From Flavobacterium branchiicola (GTDB taxonomy: Bacteria; Bacteroidota; Bacteroidia; Flavobacteriales; Flavobacteriaceae), in the NCBI RefSeq assembly GCF_018383905.1, contig NZ_JAGYWA010000010.1, forward strand, positions 62,001 through 126,000: a stretch of DNA of 64,000 nucleotides. Direction: 5' to 3'. This document shows positions 35,021 through 43,427 of this stretch, piece after piece (the stretch's first letter is position 1; each line of letters begins with the position of its first letter). The notes under the pieces were generated by a model. The model made no database searches, had not been told where the DNA came from, and saw only the letters and a program-made list of their open reading frames with translations. Both the position numbers and the translations under genes were made by a program.

Positions 35021-35183
35021 ATTCACTTTTTACATTGCGAATTTTGCGCAAAACCTTACGCACTTTGCGGTTAATAAACTATTTTTATTCAATATGGAAT
35101 TGTACTTTTATAGTATAAAAGTTCGTTAATAACTTTAAATAAAGAAATTCTTTATTATTTTTACCACATAATTTAAGCAGACT

Positions 35184-36059
35184 ATGAGTTCTAACTTTGA
35201 TAAATTTCAAAAGCGCAGGTTAATTTCCTCTTATTTTTCGGTAGTATTAAGTGTTTTCTTGGTTTTATTCCTTTTGGGAGTACTGGGATTATTCATTATT
35301 AATTCTAAAAAACTGGCTAACGATTTTAAAGAAAAAATCGCAATGACGGTTTTCTTTAAAAATGAGGCTAATGATAGTGTTATCAAAGCATTTAATACCG
35401 AGCTAAAAAGAGCGCCTTTTGCAAAATCTTATGTTTATGTTTCTAAAGAAAAAGCTGCAAAAGAGCATACCGATATCATTGGAGAAGATTTCTTAACTTT
35501 TCTTGGTGAGAACCCATTACTAAATTCATACGACATTCACTTAAAAGCGGATTATGTTGAAAGAGACAGTATTTCTAAAATTGAAAGCAGCTTACGTCAA
35601 AACACCATGATTGAAGATATTGTTTATGACAAACAATTGGTAAATCTGGTAAACGACAATATCAAAAAAGTAAGTATGTGGATTTTAATTATCAGTGGTT
35701 TTCTAGCCATAATTGCTGTTTTATTAATTAATAGTTCACTGCGTTTATCTATACACTCTAATCGTTTTATCATCAAAACTATGCAAATGGTTGGCGCTAC
35801 AAAATCGTTTATTCGTAAGCCTTTTGTAACCCGCAGTATAAAACTTGGAATGTTAGGTGCAGCATTAGCAATTATTGCATTAATCGCACTTTTACTTTAT
35901 GTAGAAACTAATTTCCCTGGCTTAGGAATCCTGGAAGACAAAGTCTTAATCGGTTTAGTTTTATTAGCCGTTTTTGGTTTAGGAGTTTTAATTACATGGG
36001 TAAGCACACACTTTGCAACACAACGTTTCCTTAATTTAAGAACAGACGATCTTTATTAA
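35184..36059 (+). CDS. ftsX: Cell-division protein FtsX
   Basis: 291 residues. The N-terminal cytoplasmic start SNFDKFQKRRLISSYFSVV leads into a first membrane helix. The periplasmic FtsX domain carries IAMTVFFKNEAND and YVSKEKAAKEH. Three further helices close the protein. It is the permease-like partner of FtsE, coupling septum formation to peptidoglycan hydrolase activation. ftsE is not in this window, which is usual in Bacteroidota, where the two genes lie apart. It opens the ftsX-DUF3098-uppP-truB cluster. Confidence 0.93.
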   Translation: MSSNFDKFQKRRLISSYFSVVLSVFLVLFLLGVLGLFIINSKKLANDFKEKIAMTVFFKNEANDSVIKAFNTELKRAPFAKSYVYVSKEKAAKEHTDIIGEDFLTFLGENPLLNSYDIHLKADYVERDSISKIESSLRQNTMIEDIVYDKQLVNLVNDNIKKVSMWILIISGFLAIIAVLLINSSLRLSIHSNRFIIKTMQMVGATKSFIRKPFVTRSIKLGMLGAALAIIALIALLLYVETNFPGLGILEDKVLIGLVLLAVFGLGVLITWVSTHFATQRFLNLRTDDLY

Positions 36060-36198
36060 TTTTAGTCCCGAAGTTTCGGGATTGATTTCTGATTGCAGAT
36101 TTTCGATTAAAAAAGCCTTCTTCCGAAGTCTCGGAACGCTCAGGCAGACAAATAGTTAAAATACACTTTGATCTGATTCAAAGTATAAAAATATAAAA

Positions 36199-36450
36199 AT
36201 GAAAAATAGTAATACTAACGAACAACAAGACAAACACGAATTTCTTTTTGACAGCATCAATTACAAAATCTTACTGATTGGTATTGCTGTTATCGCATTA
36301 GGATTTATTTTGATGTCTGGCGGAGGAAGTAATGATCCAAATGTTTTTAATGAAGATGTTTTCAACTTTAGACGTATTCGTTTAGCACCAACAACTGTTT
36401 TAATTGGTTTTGGAATTACGATTTATTCTATTTTCAAAAAATCTAAATAG
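36199..36450 (+). CDS. DUF3098 small membrane protein
   Basis: 83 residues with two membrane helices (ILLIGIAVIALGFILMSGGG and TTVLIGFGITIYSIF). A DPNVFNEDVFNFRRIRLAP loop between them matches DUF3098. The function is unknown. It sits constantly between ftsX and uppP in Bacteroidota, which suggests a role at the division site or in cell-wall lipid cycling. The N-terminus is polar and cytoplasmic. Confidence 0.88.
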   Translation: MKNSNTNEQQDKHEFLFDSINYKILLIGIAVIALGFILMSGGGSNDPNVFNEDVFNFRRIRLAPTTVLIGFGITIYSIFKKSK

Positions 36451-36557
36451 ACTCATTTTAGACTTGCTTAGACATTTTAGACCTTTAGATTATCTAGATA
36501 ATCTTGAAAAAATCTAAGAAGTCTAAAAATCTAAACATTCTAAAAATCTAATTTATA
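36451..36557. repeat. Complementary TTTAGA / TCTAAA runs between DUF3098 and uppP
   Basis: After the stop, TTTAGAC-type units recur (36457-36490). Before the uppP start, TCTAAGAA, TCTAAAAA, TCTAAACA and TCTAAAAA units recur (36513-36550). The two halves are roughly complementary and meet at a TTATCTAGATAA palindrome. Confidence 0.6.
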
Positions 36558-37355
36558 ATGAATACATTACAAGCTATCGTTCTTGCCATTATTGAAGGAA
36601 TTACAGAATTCTTACCTGTTTCTTCAACCGGACACATGATTATTGCCTCTTCATTCTTCGGAATTGCGCATGAAGATTTCACTAAACTTTTTACCATTGT
36701 TATTCAGCTTGGTGCAATACTTTCGGTTGTAATTTTATATTTCAAACGTTTCTTTCAATCCTTAGATTTTTATTTTAAACTTTTAGTTGCTTTTATTCCA
36801 GCTGTAGTTTTAGGATTATTATTAAGTGATTTTATTGATGGTCTATTAGAAAATCCGGTTACGGTTGCTATCTCTCTTTTAATTGGAGGTGTGATTTTAT
36901 TAAAAGTTGACGAATGGTTTAATAACCCAAATACTCCGGAAACTTCTCAGGAAATCTCCTATTTACAAGCTTTTAAAATTGGTTTATTTCAATGTATCGC
37001 TATGATACCGGGAGTTTCTAGAAGTGGCGCAAGTATCGTGGGCGGAATGTCTCAAAAATTATCCAGAACCACTGCCGCTGAGTTTTCATTCTTTTTAGCG
37101 GTTCCGACTATGTTTGGAGCAACAGCAAAAAAATGTTACGATTATTACAAATCAGGTTTTGAATTATCTCATGACCAAATCAATATTCTTGTTATTGGAA
37201 ATGTTGTTGCCTTTATTGTAGCGCTTTTAGCTATTAAAACCTTCATTGGTTTTTTAACTAAACACGGCTTTAAAGTTTTTGGTTATTACCGAATCATTGC
37301 CGGAATCATTTTATTATTGATTCACTTTTTAATTCATCCTCTTACGATTATATAA
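36558..37355 (+). CDS. uppP: Undecaprenyl-diphosphatase
   Basis: 265 residues, about eight membrane helices. The family's active-site motifs are EGITEFLPVSSTGH near the N-terminus and PGVSRSGASIVGG in the middle, with the Arg and Ser residues in place. It dephosphorylates undecaprenyl diphosphate to recycle the cell-wall lipid carrier and gives bacitracin resistance when over-expressed. Its stop codon overlaps the truB start by one base (TAATG), so the two are translationally coupled. Confidence 0.96.
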   Translation: MNTLQAIVLAIIEGITEFLPVSSTGHMIIASSFFGIAHEDFTKLFTIVIQLGAILSVVILYFKRFFQSLDFYFKLLVAFIPAVVLGLLLSDFIDGLLENPVTVAISLLIGGVILLKVDEWFNNPNTPETSQEISYLQAFKIGLFQCIAMIPGVSRSGASIVGGMSQKLSRTTAAEFSFFLAVPTMFGATAKKCYDYYKSGFELSHDQINILVIGNVVAFIVALLAIKTFIGFLTKHGFKVFGYYRIIAGIILLLIHFLIHPLTII

Positions 37356-38047
37356 TGACACCCGAAGAATATTTAGAAGGACAAGTTTTACTGATTGACA
37401 AACCTTTAAAATGGAGTTCATTTCAGGCTGTTAATAAATTAAAATACCTTTTAATTAATAAAGTCGGACTTCCAAAAAAGTTCAAAATTGGTCACGCGGG
37501 AACTTTAGATCCTTTGGCTACAGGACTTTTATTAATCTGTACTGGAAAATTTACTAAAAGAATTTCTGAACTTCAGGGTCAGGCAAAAGAATATACCGGG
37601 ACTTTTTATATTGGAGCCACTACTCCATCGTATGATCTGGAAACCGAAATTGATCAAACGTTCCCAACAGAACATATTGACGATGCTTTGATTCACGAAA
37701 CAGTGAAACAATTTTTAGGCGAGATTGATCAAAAACCACCTATTTTCTCTGCTATTAAAAAAGATGGTGTTCGTTTGTACGAGCATGCACGTGCCGGAGA
37801 AACTGTAGAAATTGCAAGCAGAAAAACTACCATTCACGAATTTGAAATTACCCGAATAGCATTACCTGAAATAGATTTTAGAGTAGTTTGTTCTAAAGGA
37901 ACTTATATTCGTTCCCTCGCTTTTGATTTTGGAAAAGCAATGAATAGCGGTTCACATTTAACTGTTTTACGCCGAACTAAGATTGGTGAATACGACGTTA
38001 AAAACGCTATCGATATTACATTATTTGAAGAAAGCTTAAACGCATAA
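37355..38047 (+). CDS. truB: tRNA pseudouridine-55 synthase
   Basis: 230 residues. The catalytic Asp lies in KIGHAGTLDPLATGLL, followed by KEYTGTFYIGATTPSYDLE, KPPIFSAIKKDGVRLYEHARAG and CSKGTYIRSLAFDFG. It converts U55 of tRNA to pseudouridine. It lacks the C-terminal PUA extension found in longer TruB proteins, as is normal in Bacteroidota. It is coupled to uppP by the overlapping TAATG. Confidence 0.96.
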   Translation: MTPEEYLEGQVLLIDKPLKWSSFQAVNKLKYLLINKVGLPKKFKIGHAGTLDPLATGLLLICTGKFTKRISELQGQAKEYTGTFYIGATTPSYDLETEIDQTFPTEHIDDALIHETVKQFLGEIDQKPPIFSAIKKDGVRLYEHARAGETVEIASRKTTIHEFEITRIALPEIDFRVVCSKGTYIRSLAFDFGKAMNSGSHLTVLRRTKIGEYDVKNAIDITLFEESLNA

Positions 38048-38079
38048 AAAAAAGCACATTACTAAATGAAGTAATGTGC
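38046..38079 (-). terminator. Minus-strand terminator of the short ORF at 38123
   Basis: GCACATTACT and AGTAATGTGC form a perfect 10-bp stem with a 6-nt loop. On the minus strand the stem is followed by eight T. No annotated minus-strand gene ends here except the 25-residue ORF. Confidence 0.75.
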
Positions 38080-38122
38080 CTGGCTCTTAAATAAAGTACA
38101 GTTGCTCCATACTTATTCTCAA

Positions 38123-38200
38123 TTAATAGTGAGGCACATTTTTCCCTCCAAATAAAAATGTAGAAAAGAAATCATAGAATCTTTCGAATAACTTTTTCAT
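38123..38200 (-). CDS. Candidate 25-residue small protein or leader peptide
   Basis: An ATG at 38200 opens a 25-codon frame beginning MKKLFERFYDFFSTFLFGG and ending VPHY before TAA. The peptide is aromatic-rich and amphipathic with a basic N-terminus. A strong terminator lies 44 bp after the stop on the same strand. A near-consensus promoter lies about 100 bp upstream (TATCTTAG at about 38296-38289 on the minus strand with TTTTTTG 16 bp before it). The unit would give an RNA of about 240 nt, so it might equally be a small non-coding RNA with a chance ORF. The rest of 38048-38408 holds no other gene. Confidence 0.45.
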   Translation of the reverse strand: MKKLFERFYDFFSTFLFGGKNVPHY

Positions 38201-38408
38201 AATAGTGTATTTTTTAATTGTTAAACATTAAATAAACACCAATAAAAAGAGTAAATCAGAAAGTTAATAATAGAAGTGGGATTCTTTTACTAAGATACAA
38301 AAATTTGTGTGAACAAAAAATTTTAGACTTATTTTCTAAGACAGCATTTTATTAATTATCAACACGTTATCAACAGTTCATTACAGATATTTAGTACCAA
38401 AAATAACA

Positions 38409-39026
38409 CTACAAACTGTTGTACTTGATATTTTCCATAATCTCGATCAGCTCTTCCTGAACCGAAATTCCTTTGTCAGCAAGATACCATAATTGCAAAT
38501 CGGTTTTGATTTTTTCATCAATTGGTCCGACTTCTCTTTTATGTTTCGCCATTAATTCTGTTGCACCTTTTGGTCTTGGTCCCCAATCTGCTCGCACAAT
38601 TCCGGCTTCTTTGCAAACTATAATTACTTTGGGAATTGCTCTTCCGCCATTTGTGAGATAATGATCCATTAACTCCTCATTTTCATCGCGAAATACAATT
38701 CGAAGATCTATTTTTTTATCCGAGGCCAAAGCCATTTTGTTTAAAATTGGAAGAATTTGTGCCGCATCTCCGCACCAGCCTTCAGAAATAACCAGCCAGA
38801 TATAATGATGGTCTAAATTTTGAAGTTTTGAAATTACGTTTTCAGAAATGGTGATCGTTTTTTCTAAGCGATTCATTCTGGCTTCGTTTAATTTAGAATA
38901 ATTGGTCAGACTTTCCGATTGTTCGTTTCCTGTTGATTTCCCTTCCAACAATAAATCGGTTACTATTTTTCTATATTCAGCATAAGAATGACTATTGAAC
39001 AATGCTTTGGCTATGAAGCTTTTCAT
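38409..39026 (-). CDS. Thioredoxin-like protein with a single-Cys WCGD motif
   Basis: 205 residues. The thioredoxin fold is suggested by LVISEGWCGDAAQILPILNKM, then DLRIVFRDENEELMDHYLTNG, GRAIPKVIIV (cis-Pro region) and a helical C-terminus. The canonical CxxC is reduced to CGDA, leaving only the first Cys. Such Thioredoxin_9-type proteins are unlikely to do dithiol exchange and may work through mixed disulphides or peroxide sensing. No signal peptide is present, so it is cytoplasmic. A consensus -7 box (TAAATTTG on the minus strand, 39057-39050) lies 24 bp upstream. Confidence 0.8.
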   Translation of the reverse strand: MKSFIAKALFNSHSYAEYRKIVTDLLLEGKSTGNEQSESLTNYSKLNEARMNRLEKTITISENVISKLQNLDHHYIWLVISEGWCGDAAQILPILNKMALASDKKIDLRIVFRDENEELMDHYLTNGGRAIPKVIIVCKEAGIVRADWGPRPKGATELMAKHKREVGPIDEKIKTDLQLWYLADKGISVQEELIEIMENIKYNSL

Positions 39027-39187
39027 ATTTTGTTTCTTTTTGATTCTATCAAATTTAATGAATTTTAGATGACGTGATTATGACTTTTATCACATTTGAA
39101 TGAAAACCCGCTAAAATTCTTTGAGAAATTAATTTCAAAGTCCAATTAATTTTTCCTAAACACTATTTTAAAAAATCAGAATATGTC

Positions 39188-39195
39188 TATATTTG
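39188..39195 (+). promoter_or_regulatory. -7 promoter element for pyrH
   Basis: TATATTTG matches TAnnTTTG exactly, 22 bp before the ATG at 39218. Confidence 0.55.
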
Positions 39196-39217
39196 CACAA
39201 ATTAACGCAACACACAC

Positions 39218-39925
39218 ATGAAATATAAAAGAATTCTTCTAAAACTTAGTGGTGAAGCCCTGATGGGTGATTTACAATATGGTATTGACCCAAAAAGATT
39301 AGCCGAATATGCAGATGAAATTAAGCAAATTCACAGTAAAGGAGTAGAAATTGCCATTGTAATTGGAGGAGGAAATATATTTAGAGGCGTTGCTGGTGCA
39401 AGTGCCGGAATGGACAGAGTTCAGGGTGATTATATGGGAATGCTTGCCACTGTAATAAACGGAATGGCATTACAAGGCGCTCTTGAAGATAAAGGAATGA
39501 AAACACGTCTTCAAACAGCTTTAAAAATGGAATCTATTGCTGAACCTTATATTAAAAGAAGAGCAGATCGCCACCTTGAAAAAGGAAGAATTGTAATTTT
39601 TGGTGCCGGAACCGGAAATCCATATTTTACAACTGACACTGCTGCCGTTTTAAGAGGAATCGAAATCAATGCTGATGTTATCCTTAAAGGAACAAGAGTG
39701 GATGGTGTTTATGATTCTGATCCTGAAAAAAATGCCTCGGCTGTAAAATTCGACTTCATCTCTTTTGATGATGTTCTAAAAAAAGGATTAAATGTAATGG
39801 ACACAACTGCTTTTACATTAAGCCAGGAAAACAAATTACCAATCGTAGTTTTTGATATGAATAAAATCGGAAACCTTTTGAAAATTTGTGACGGTGAAAA
39901 CATCGGAACTGTCGTAAGTATCTAG
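39218..39925 (+). CDS. pyrH: UMP kinase
   Basis: 235 residues of the amino-acid-kinase fold. It shows RILLKLSGEALMGD, the glycine loop AIVIGGGNIFRG, DYMGMLATVINGMALQ, FGAGTGNPYFTTDTAA and LKGTRVDGVYDSDP. It phosphorylates UMP to UDP as a hexamer and is feedback-inhibited by UTP. frr follows 147 bp downstream, the usual pyrH-frr order. The intergenic stretch carries TTAGA units after this stop and TCTAAA units before frr. Confidence 0.97.
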   Translation: MKYKRILLKLSGEALMGDLQYGIDPKRLAEYADEIKQIHSKGVEIAIVIGGGNIFRGVAGASAGMDRVQGDYMGMLATVINGMALQGALEDKGMKTRLQTALKMESIAEPYIKRRADRHLEKGRIVIFGAGTGNPYFTTDTAAVLRGIEINADVILKGTRVDGVYDSDPEKNASAVKFDFISFDDVLKKGLNVMDTTAFTLSQENKLPIVVFDMNKIGNLLKICDGENIGTVVSI

Positions 39926-40046
39926 ACTACTTAGATTGTTAGATCTTTAGACAATTCAACTCCCTAAATTTCAATAATCTCAAAAAATAAATTATATTAG
40001 TTAGTAAATTAGAAGATTATCTTTTTAAATTTTAAAAAACCAATCT

Positions 40047-40070
40047 TCTGAAAATCTAAAAATCTAAACA
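40047..40070 (+). repeat. Three octamers directly in front of the frr start codon
   Basis: TCTGAAAA, TCTAAAAA and TCTAAACA end 2 bp before the ATG at 40073. They form the translation-initiation region of frr, where no Shine-Dalgarno sequence is seen. Confidence 0.6.
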
Positions 40071-40072
40071 AA

Positions 40073-40636
40073 ATGACTGAAGAAATAGATTTCATATTAG
40101 AAAGTACTGAAGAATCAATGAATGGTTCGATTGCGCATTTAGAGAAAGAATTTCTAAATATTCGTGCAGGAAAAGCTTCTCCGGCTATGCTAGGGAGTGT
40201 TTTTGTTGATTACTACGGATCTGCAACACCACTTTCTCAGGTTTCTAAAATTAGCGTACCAGATGCAAGAACAATTACTTTACAACCGTTTGAAAAAAAT
40301 ATGTTGTCTGTAATCGAAAAAGCAATTATGGTTGCAAACATTGGTTTTAACCCAATGAACAACGGAGACGTTATTATCATTAGCGTACCACCATTAACAG
40401 AAGAGCGTCGTCGTGATTTGGCAAAACAAGCAAAATCTGAAGCTGAAGATGCTAAAATCGGTATTCGTAATGTTCGTAAAGATGCCAATACTGATATTAA
40501 AAAATTAGAAAAAGAAGGAACATCTGAAGACATTTGCAAATCTGCAGAAGAAGAAGTTCAGAACCTGACAAATACTTATATCAAGAAAATTGATGAATTA
40601 TTGGCTGCAAAAGAGGCTGAAATCATGAAAGTATAA
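40073..40636 (+). CDS. frr: Ribosome recycling factor
   Basis: 187 residues, the normal length. The three-helix-bundle domain carries LEKEFLNIRAGKASPAML, ISVPDARTITLQPFEKNM, PPLTEERRRDLAKQAK and GIRNVRKDAN. It splits post-termination ribosomes together with EF-G. It is downstream of pyrH and ends before a clear terminator. Confidence 0.97.
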   Translation: MTEEIDFILESTEESMNGSIAHLEKEFLNIRAGKASPAMLGSVFVDYYGSATPLSQVSKISVPDARTITLQPFEKNMLSVIEKAIMVANIGFNPMNNGDVIIISVPPLTEERRRDLAKQAKSEAEDAKIGIRNVRKDANTDIKKLEKEGTSEDICKSAEEEVQNLTNTYIKKIDELLAAKEAEIMKV

Positions 40637-40654
40637 TTATTTGTAACATAAAAT

Positions 40655-40694
40655 AAAAATCCGTTTGGTTAAATTGTACCAGACGGATTTTTTT
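40655..40694 (+). terminator. Terminator after frr
   Basis: AATCCGTTTGG and CCAGACGGATT pair (one G-U) around a 10-nt loop, followed by seven T. It overlaps the upstream extension of the next ORF and so argues for that gene's downstream start. Confidence 0.85.
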
Positions 40695-40754
40695 ATTCTT
40701 ATTTTTGCCATACGAAAATCACATACTTTTCGTTTTGAAACTATACCATTCTGT

Positions 40755-43250
40755 ATGAAGCTATTTTGTTTATTGACTTTGTTTTTTACGCTTAGCATTC
40801 AGGCGCAATTTCAAATAAACGGAATCGTGACGGATCCGAATAACAAACCGCTACCTTTCGCTACTATAACTACTTCGGATAGCAATAACACTATTACAGA
40901 TGTCGATGGGAAATTCGTTTTTCAAACGCCTTCAAAAACCATAACTTTTGCCGTTTCTTATATTGGTTTTCAAACCAAAATCATTACAACAACCGAGAAT
41001 AAAAATTTTTACGCTATTTCTCTTTCTCAAAAAACAGATGATTTAAAAGAGGTCGTTGTTTCTAATGAAAATCCGGCATTAACGATTATAAAGAAAGTTA
41101 TAGCGGCCAAAAACAAAAACAATCCGCAAAAAAAACTAAGCAGTTTTGAATACAAAACATATAACAAACTTATTGTAACTGCCAATCCTGACTCAATCGA
41201 CGGCAGAATTGATTCATCTGCAGCCTATAAAGATTTCAACAAAAGGGAAATTAATATCGATTCATCTGGTTATAAGTTCAAAGAAATAATCAGTAAACAG
41301 CATTTATTTCAAACAGAAAAAGTTTCACAATACCAGTTTGGCAACAACAAACTAAAAGAAACTATTCTGGGCACCAAAATGGCCGGTTTTAAACAACCGG
41401 TTTATGAAATTATTGCATTTAGCCTGCAATCTATTTCGGTTTATGATTCGAAATACGAATTGTTAGAAACCAAACACCAAAGCCCTATTACAAATAATGC
41501 ACCTGCTGATTACAGTTATAAACTTCTTGATACTGTTTCAATAAAAGGCCGTGATACGTATATGATTTACTTTAAAAACAAAAACAGAAGAAAATCAAAT
41601 GGTCTTGAAGGTGTCTTGTATATCGATCAGGAAAATTTTGCTGTAGCCAAAGCTGTAATGCGTATTAAAGGCGTTTTGGATATAAGTGGTATTCATGAAT
41701 TTAATTATGTTCCTGAAGAAAAAATCTGGTTCCAGAGCAATACTACATTCAAGATTGTAAAAGGAAAAAATGATGATGACATTAAGATTTTGGGCGGAAC
41801 AATTCAGTTTGACGGAGATGCGGAAGCAGATTATGAACCCAGAAAAAAAGTAGCTTCAGATTTCACCTATTTACTTTCGGAGAGTAATAATTTTGATATT
41901 CACTACAACACAAATCCGCTTATAAAAAATCCATCGCTTTATATTGAAATTAAAGATGATGCCAGCAAGAAACCGGAAAGCTTCTGGAATGAGTACAGAA
42001 AAGACAGTTTAGATCTTAAGGGTCAGAAAACATACCAATTAATAGACAGCTTGTCTTTGAGTAAAAGAATTGAAAAACGATTAGGTTTAGGTCGAAAAAT
42101 CATAAATGGATACCTTCCGCTTGGACCAATTGATCTTGATTTAAAAAAAATAATCAGTTATAATAATTACGAAGGCTTTCGCTTAGGTCTTGGCGGAATC
42201 ACAAACGACCGTTTTTCTAAAAATTTCCGCTTAGAAGGATATGGGGCTTACGGAACAAAAGATGGTGCTTTTAAATATAATTTTGGCTCAGGGGTTTTAT
42301 TAAACAAAAATTCTAACACCTGGCTGAATGCTTCTTACACAGATGATGTTCGGGAGATTGCGAGTACTTTATTTGCGGTTGACAAACGTGTTTTTAAAAT
42401 TTATGATCCGCGCCCAATCAACATTAGTACTTTCTATAAGTACATTAGTTGGAAAACCAATGTACAGACTAAAATTATTCCGAAAACTGAAGCTGTCTTT
42501 GAGCTGGCAAGAACGTATGTAGAACCTAAATTTGATTATCTTTTTAATTACAATGGGCAATTGTATTCAAGTTATGTTATGACAACTGCAATGGCATCAA
42601 TTGTTTGGGCGCCTTTTAGTGATTTTATGCAAACGCCAACCGGAAGATCTGAAACAGATAAAAGATTCCCAAGGTTTACGTTCCAGTATACACAGTCGCT
42701 GCCAAATGTTTTAGGAAACGATTTCACCTTTAGTAAAATAGATTTCAAAACTGAATATGAAAAAAAATACCTAAACGGTCAAAAAACAAGTTTACTATTA
42801 CAGGGAGGTTATGCTATGGGCGATGTGCCAATTACGCATTTGTACAATACAATGCCAAATAACTTAAATAAAGAAACTGTTATTCAGCGTATTACTTTTG
42901 CCGGAAGAAACAGTTTTGAAACCATGTTTTTTAATGAGTTCTTCTCAAGCCAATATGTATTTTTTCAGATTAAACATGGATTTGACCGAATTAAAATCAT
43001 GAGAAAAGTACGTCCGTCATTGGTTTTAGTAACCAGAATGGCGTGGGGAAATATGGAAAATCCTGAACAGCATGTTGGTCCGGAATACAAAACCTTAGAC
43101 AAAGGCTTTTTTGAGTCAGGAGTTGAACTAAATAAAATCTTTAAAGGTTTTGGTTTGGGTGGATTTTACCGTTATGGGCCAAATCAATTAATGAAGTTTG
43201 AAGATAATATTGCCGTTAAGATTTCTTATGTACTTGATCTGGGTTTGTAA
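40755..43250 (+). CDS. DUF5686 outer-membrane protein with carboxypeptidase-regulatory domain
   Basis: 831 residues from the ATG at 40755, which opens a good signal peptide (MKLFCLLTLFFTLSIQAQ). Earlier in-frame codons run through the frr terminator. Residues about 20-105 are a CarboxypepD_reg-like domain (GIVTDPNNKPLPFATI, VSYIGFQTKI). The middle shows the DUF5686 features (AIIKK-like TIIKKVIAAKNKNNPQKKLS, GVLYIDQENFAVAKAVMRIKG). The C-terminal part is a barrel (FRLEGYGAYGTKDGAFKYNFG, RITFAGRNSFETMFFNEF). The function is unknown. Proteins of this type sit in the outer membrane of Bacteroidota. It is monocistronic. Confidence 0.85.
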   Translation: MKLFCLLTLFFTLSIQAQFQINGIVTDPNNKPLPFATITTSDSNNTITDVDGKFVFQTPSKTITFAVSYIGFQTKIITTTENKNFYAISLSQKTDDLKEVVVSNENPALTIIKKVIAAKNKNNPQKKLSSFEYKTYNKLIVTANPDSIDGRIDSSAAYKDFNKREINIDSSGYKFKEIISKQHLFQTEKVSQYQFGNNKLKETILGTKMAGFKQPVYEIIAFSLQSISVYDSKYELLETKHQSPITNNAPADYSYKLLDTVSIKGRDTYMIYFKNKNRRKSNGLEGVLYIDQENFAVAKAVMRIKGVLDISGIHEFNYVPEEKIWFQSNTTFKIVKGKNDDDIKILGGTIQFDGDAEADYEPRKKVASDFTYLLSESNNFDIHYNTNPLIKNPSLYIEIKDDASKKPESFWNEYRKDSLDLKGQKTYQLIDSLSLSKRIEKRLGLGRKIINGYLPLGPIDLDLKKIISYNNYEGFRLGLGGITNDRFSKNFRLEGYGAYGTKDGAFKYNFGSGVLLNKNSNTWLNASYTDDVREIASTLFAVDKRVFKIYDPRPINISTFYKYISWKTNVQTKIIPKTEAVFELARTYVEPKFDYLFNYNGQLYSSYVMTTAMASIVWAPFSDFMQTPTGRSETDKRFPRFTFQYTQSLPNVLGNDFTFSKIDFKTEYEKKYLNGQKTSLLLQGGYAMGDVPITHLYNTMPNNLNKETVIQRITFAGRNSFETMFFNEFFSSQYVFFQIKHGFDRIKIMRKVRPSLVLVTRMAWGNMENPEQHVGPEYKTLDKGFFESGVELNKIFKGFGLGGFYRYGPNQLMKFEDNIAVKISYVLDLGL

Positions 43251-43364
43251 AATTCCAATACCTTTTTAAATTCCAAATTTTAAATCCCAAATTCCAATCT
43301 GATCTTTGAATGTAAAAACTTTGACAAAGTTCCACACCATTATTTTCCAATAATAACAAAAAGC

Positions 43365-43406
43365 AAAATCCCAAACTCCAACAAGCATTTGGAATTTGGG
43401 ATTTTT
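43365..43406. terminator. Bidirectional terminator between convergent genes
   Basis: AAAATCCCAAACTCCAA pairs imperfectly with TTGGAATTTGGGATTTTT. It serves the DUF5686 gene on the plus strand and the antiporter gene on the minus strand. The same AATTCCAA hairpin type occurs at 23758 and 28275. Confidence 0.65.
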
Positions 43407-43427
43407 GTATTTGAAATTTTAAAAGTT

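Noticed and set aside
38356..38375. Two TTATCAACA motifs 11 bp apart, resembling DnaA boxes or a PHO-type pair
   Set aside because: Only two imperfect copies, no AT-rich unwinding region or dnaA/dnaN genes, and no -7 box at the spacing seen for the true PHO-type arrays.
40665..40754. Upstream 30-codon extension of the DUF5686 gene
   Set aside because: It runs through the frr terminator hairpin and would place a charged segment before a good signal peptide.
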